NCBI GenBank assembly: GCA_002430925.1
Contig: DJDD01000197.1
Location: forward strand, 33,445 to 48,687
Origin: Flavobacteriales bacterium UBA5933
GTDB taxonomy: Bacteria; Bacteroidota; Bacteroidia; Flavobacteriales; Weeksellaceae
Length of the DNA stretch: 15,243 nt
Reading direction: 5' to 3'
Position 1 is the first letter of the stretch. Every line of letters begins with the position of its first letter. A program made the position numbers and the translations under genes. Shown one piece after another: positions 13,264 to 15,243 of this stretch. The notes under the pieces were generated by a model that worked only from the letters and a program-made list of their open reading frames with translations, did no database searches and had not been told where the DNA came from.

Positions 13264-14313
13264 TTATTTTAAGAAATGATATACTTTATCATTTATCGTC
13301 TTTGTTGTATATGTTGTAGAACCTTTTTCTCCTATTACAGGTTTATATTTAGATTCTTTAAATATTTTTTGGCTGTCTGTGTCTTCTAATAATGTTTTAA
13401 GATCCACTTTTGGATTTTCTTTCAAATACTTTCTAATAATCTGCCAACCAATCCAAGCACCTATTCTACCAGGTGATTGTTGCTCGATTTCATTATTAAA
13501 TTTAGAAAAAGGAGCTTCATCTAAAAATCTTTTCTTTAATGAAGCATCAGAACTAAAGATATAGTTTTGCTCAACAAAAAAATTCCATATTTCTGATTCA
13601 TTATCTATACTCCATTGCAATTGTTGTGGAGTATAACCTATTTTATATTCATCTGGTGTATTAACTAATAATGCATCTTGTAAAATAAGTTTTTTCCCTT
13701 CATAAATTATTTTATCAATGAATTGTTGATTTCTTGGGCTGTATGTAACAATATCATTTGCTATGGCATCTACAACTTGAGAAGGTAAATGCTCTATATC
13801 CATATTTGCACGCAAATATCTATCAAGACCTATGCTGTCATACAATTTATTTTGAGGTCCTAAATAAGCGTCCATAGCAACAAACATTAATTCTGATTGT
13901 TGACTAAACATTACTGGAAATTCTAAATTTTGTAACCCTGAAGAATATGTATAAATCCTTGGTATTTTATATTCTGGAAAATAATACAAATAACGCTGAA
14001 AAACAGGAGTTAATTTTTCTTTTAATTGATTGAAGTTTCCGAATTTTTTACGAGACAAATCATAAATTGTCAATTCTTCTTTATTTCTACGTTGCTTATT
14101 CCAAACCTCATCAGAAGAATTACCATCAAAAAAGAATGGATAATCTTTTTTGAGTGTTGCCAATGGAATTGTATCATTAAAAAAATCTTCACTAATATCA
14201 TGTATGTTTAGTTGAACATTTTGTTCTTTTACATCTATGTCCCATGACTTTTCTTTTTTACATGCTGTAAAAAAAATTAAACTCGAAAAAACCAAGCCGT
14301 ATACAAATTTCAT
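13264..14313 (-). CDS. gldB: gliding motility lipoprotein GldB
   Basis: 349 residues from the ATG at 14313. The signal peptide MKFVYGLVFSSLIFFTAC places the lipid-modified Cys at residue 18, followed by KKEKSW. The frame extends six codons upstream to a TTG, but the ATG gives a normal lipoprotein signal and leaves the -7 promoter box outside the gene. Matching GldB are the segments PLATLKKDYPFFFDGNSSDEVW, YLYYFPEYKIPRIYTYSSGL, VAMDAYLGP and APFSKFNNEIEQQSPGRIGAWIGWQIIRKYL. GldB is an envelope lipoprotein needed for gliding in Flavobacterium johnsoniae and is distantly DUF2268-like. gldC follows directly, and nadE is divergent 98 bases away. Confidence 0.92.
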   Translation of the reverse strand: MKFVYGLVFSSLIFFTACKKEKSWDIDVKEQNVQLNIHDISEDFFNDTIPLATLKKDYPFFFDGNSSDEVWNKQRRNKEELTIYDLSRKKFGNFNQLKEKLTPVFQRYLYYFPEYKIPRIYTYSSGLQNLEFPVMFSQQSELMFVAMDAYLGPQNKLYDSIGLDRYLRANMDIEHLPSQVVDAIANDIVTYSPRNQQFIDKIIYEGKKLILQDALLVNTPDEYKIGYTPQQLQWSIDNESEIWNFFVEQNYIFSSDASLKKRFLDEAPFSKFNNEIEQQSPGRIGAWIGWQIIRKYLKENPKVDLKTLLEDTDSQKIFKESKYKPVIGEKGSTTYTTKTINDKVYHFLK

Positions 14314-14332
14314 TATTTGTTTATTTTGCAAA

Positions 14333-14340
14333 CAAAAATA
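14333..14340 (-). promoter_or_regulatory. -7 promoter element of gldB-gldC
   Basis: TATTTTTG on the minus strand is an exact TAnnTTTG match, 19 bases before the gldB ATG. No TTG occurs at the usual -33 distance. Confidence 0.45.
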
Positions 14341-14387
14341 GTAAATAATCTGTAGAATTTTAAACCTTAATTTTTTTGATAATCTGT

Positions 14388-14395
14388 TATATTTG
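14388..14395 (+). promoter_or_regulatory. -7 promoter element of nadE
   Basis: TATATTTG is an exact TAnnTTTG match, 16 bases before the nadE ATG. The -33 side is only T-rich, with no well-placed TTG. With the gldB element it fills the 98-base divergent gap. Confidence 0.5.
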
Positions 14396-14411
14396 AAATA
14401 AAATTAAAATC

Positions 14412-15206
14412 ATGCAAACAGAAAAAGTTGTAAAATATATTGTTGATTGGTTAAAAAGCTATTTAGAGACTTCTCATCAAAAAGGATTCGTAATAGGAAT
14501 TTCTGGGGGAATTGATTCTGCAGTAACCTCAACCCTTTGTGCTATGACAGGCTATCCTTTACTTAATTTAGAAATGCCTATTCACCAAGAAAAAAATCAG
14601 GCTGAAAGAGCTAAAAAACATATTGAATGGTTAAAAAGTAATTTTTCTTCTCCTATAGATTCAATTGAAGTTGAATTAACAAATACTTTTGATTCTATAG
14701 TGAATGCTTTTCCTAAAACTGAATCTTCTGATCAAGTAAATTTAGCTTTGGCAAACACTCGTTCTCGTCTAAGAATGACTTCTCTTTATTATTTTGCAGG
14801 GATTAATAATTATTTAGTCGCTGGAACAGGAAATAAAGTTGAAGATTTTGGTGTTGGCTTTTATACTAAATATGGTGATGGAGGAGTTGATTTAAGTCCT
14901 ATTGCTGATTTATTAAAATCTGAAGTTTATGAGATAGCTCGCTACTTAGGAATTAATACAGATATACAAAAAGCAAAACCTACAGATGGTTTATTTGGTG
15001 ATGATCGTTCAGATGAGGATCAATTAGGTGCTAGCTATGATGAATTAGAATGGGCAATGCAACAAAAAGAAGAAGGAAAAATAAGTGATAATTTCACAGG
15101 AAGAGAAAAAGAAGTATTTGATGTTTATTCTCGATTAAACAGAATTAATCAACATAAAATGGTTGCAATTCCTGTTTGTGAAATACCAAAAGAATTGATG
15201 AAATAG
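14412..15206 (+). CDS. nadE: NH3-dependent NAD+ synthetase
   Basis: 264 residues, cytoplasmic. The enzyme adenylates nicotinic acid adenine dinucleotide with ATP and amidates it with ammonia to give NAD+. The PP-loop SGGIDS (residues 31-36) binds ATP pyrophosphate. RSRLRM (117-122), AGTGNKVEDFGVGFYTKYGDGG (137-158), VDLSPIADL (159-167) and KPTDGLFGDDRSDEDQLG follow the family order. The length equals that of ammonia-dependent NadE, and there is no N-terminal glutaminase (nitrilase) domain, so ammonia must come from solution. It is divergent from gldB, with its own promoter element and a probable terminator beginning 19 bases after the stop. Confidence 0.95.
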   Translation: MQTEKVVKYIVDWLKSYLETSHQKGFVIGISGGIDSAVTSTLCAMTGYPLLNLEMPIHQEKNQAERAKKHIEWLKSNFSSPIDSIEVELTNTFDSIVNAFPKTESSDQVNLALANTRSRLRMTSLYYFAGINNYLVAGTGNKVEDFGVGFYTKYGDGGVDLSPIADLLKSEVYEIARYLGINTDIQKAKPTDGLFGDDRSDEDQLGASYDELEWAMQQKEEGKISDNFTGREKEVFDVYSRLNRINQHKMVAIPVCEIPKELMK

Positions 15207-15224
15207 TAAAAAATAATATTAAAT

Positions 15225-15243
15225 AAAAAGAGGCTGTCTCAAA
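15225..15243 (+). terminator. probable first arm of the nadE terminator (cut by the window edge)
   Basis: AAAAAGAGGCTGTCTC followed by AAA reaches the edge. Sequences of this form usually continue into GAGACAGCCTC and a T run, and the place after nadE fits. The second arm is not in view; an insertion-element end is the alternative. Confidence 0.4.

Noticed and set aside
13379..13564. Plus-strand reading frame inside gldB
   Set aside because: Antisense shadow of a conserved gene, with no start signal.
14026..14211. Second plus-strand reading frame inside gldB
   Set aside because: As above: antisense to conserved coding sequence.
14314..14331. N-terminal extension of GldB from a TTG codon
   Set aside because: The ATG at 14313 gives a standard lipoprotein signal peptide; the extension lies between the promoter element and the start.
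15225..15243. End of an insertion sequence
   Set aside because: No transposase or target duplication is in view; a terminator arm after nadE explains it more simply, though the window edge prevents proof.
1..15243. CRISPR arrays, tRNA and rRNA genes
   Set aside because: No regularly spaced direct repeats, and no tRNA cloverleaf or rRNA-like sequence were recognised on either strand.

Overview
The window is AT-rich DNA from a Bacteroidota chromosome, most likely class Flavobacteriia (family uncertain; Weeksellaceae or Flavobacteriaceae fit). The grounds are the gliding-motility genes gldB and gldC beside nadE, an AtpZ/DUF6168 pair of the kind that precedes atpB in Flavobacteriia, promoters of the Bacteroidota type (TAnnTTTG at -7 with few Shine-Dalgarno sites), and lipoproteins whose acylated Cys is followed by Ser/Asn/Asp-rich residues.

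Layout. Positions 1-532 (minus) hold the start of an ATP synthase cluster: atpZ and a DUF6168-like membrane protein cut by the window edge. dusB (565-1557, plus) diverges from it and ends at a strong bidirectional terminator. Positions 1616-2985 (minus) hold two decayed genes: a secreted esterase broken by a one-base frameshift at its nucleophile elbow, and a Crp/Fnr-family regulator that lacks its N-terminus and also carries a frameshift. Next comes an apparent operon of three paralogous secreted proteins (3077-5431, minus). It ends at a clear terminator and is headed by two 12-bp ACGT-centred palindromes. Upstream of it lies a six-helix membrane protein with a LuxR-type DNA-binding domain (5670-6542, minus), a plausible local regulator. 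A DUF2891 protein (6702-7751) has its own terminator. tsaB and a DUF423 membrane protein form a small operon (7865-8932), and a TolC-family outer-membrane protein follows (8994-10328), all on minus.

The plus-strand pair at 10615-12626 is the most striking locus. It encodes an unrecognised lipoprotein followed by a lipoprotein of the cholesterol-dependent-cytolysin-like (CDCL, thiol-activated cytolysin) fold that lacks the cholesterol-binding domain 4. In other Bacteroidota such proteins are two-component pore formers used against competing bacteria, with self-protection by a surface lipoprotein. The pair here is therefore a candidate antagonism module, with its own candidate operator, promoter and terminator. 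A structured intergenic element resembling a dispersed flavobacterial repeat separates it from gldC-gldB (12919-14313, minus). Divergent nadE (14412-15206, plus) closes the window, and what looks like the first arm of its terminator runs into the edge.

Two parts look accessory: the secreted-paralogue cluster with its membrane regulator, which abuts a truncated gene, and the CDCL pair, which sits between ordinary chromosomal genes. The rest is mainly housekeeping (tRNA modification, NAD synthesis, ATP synthase assembly, gliding).
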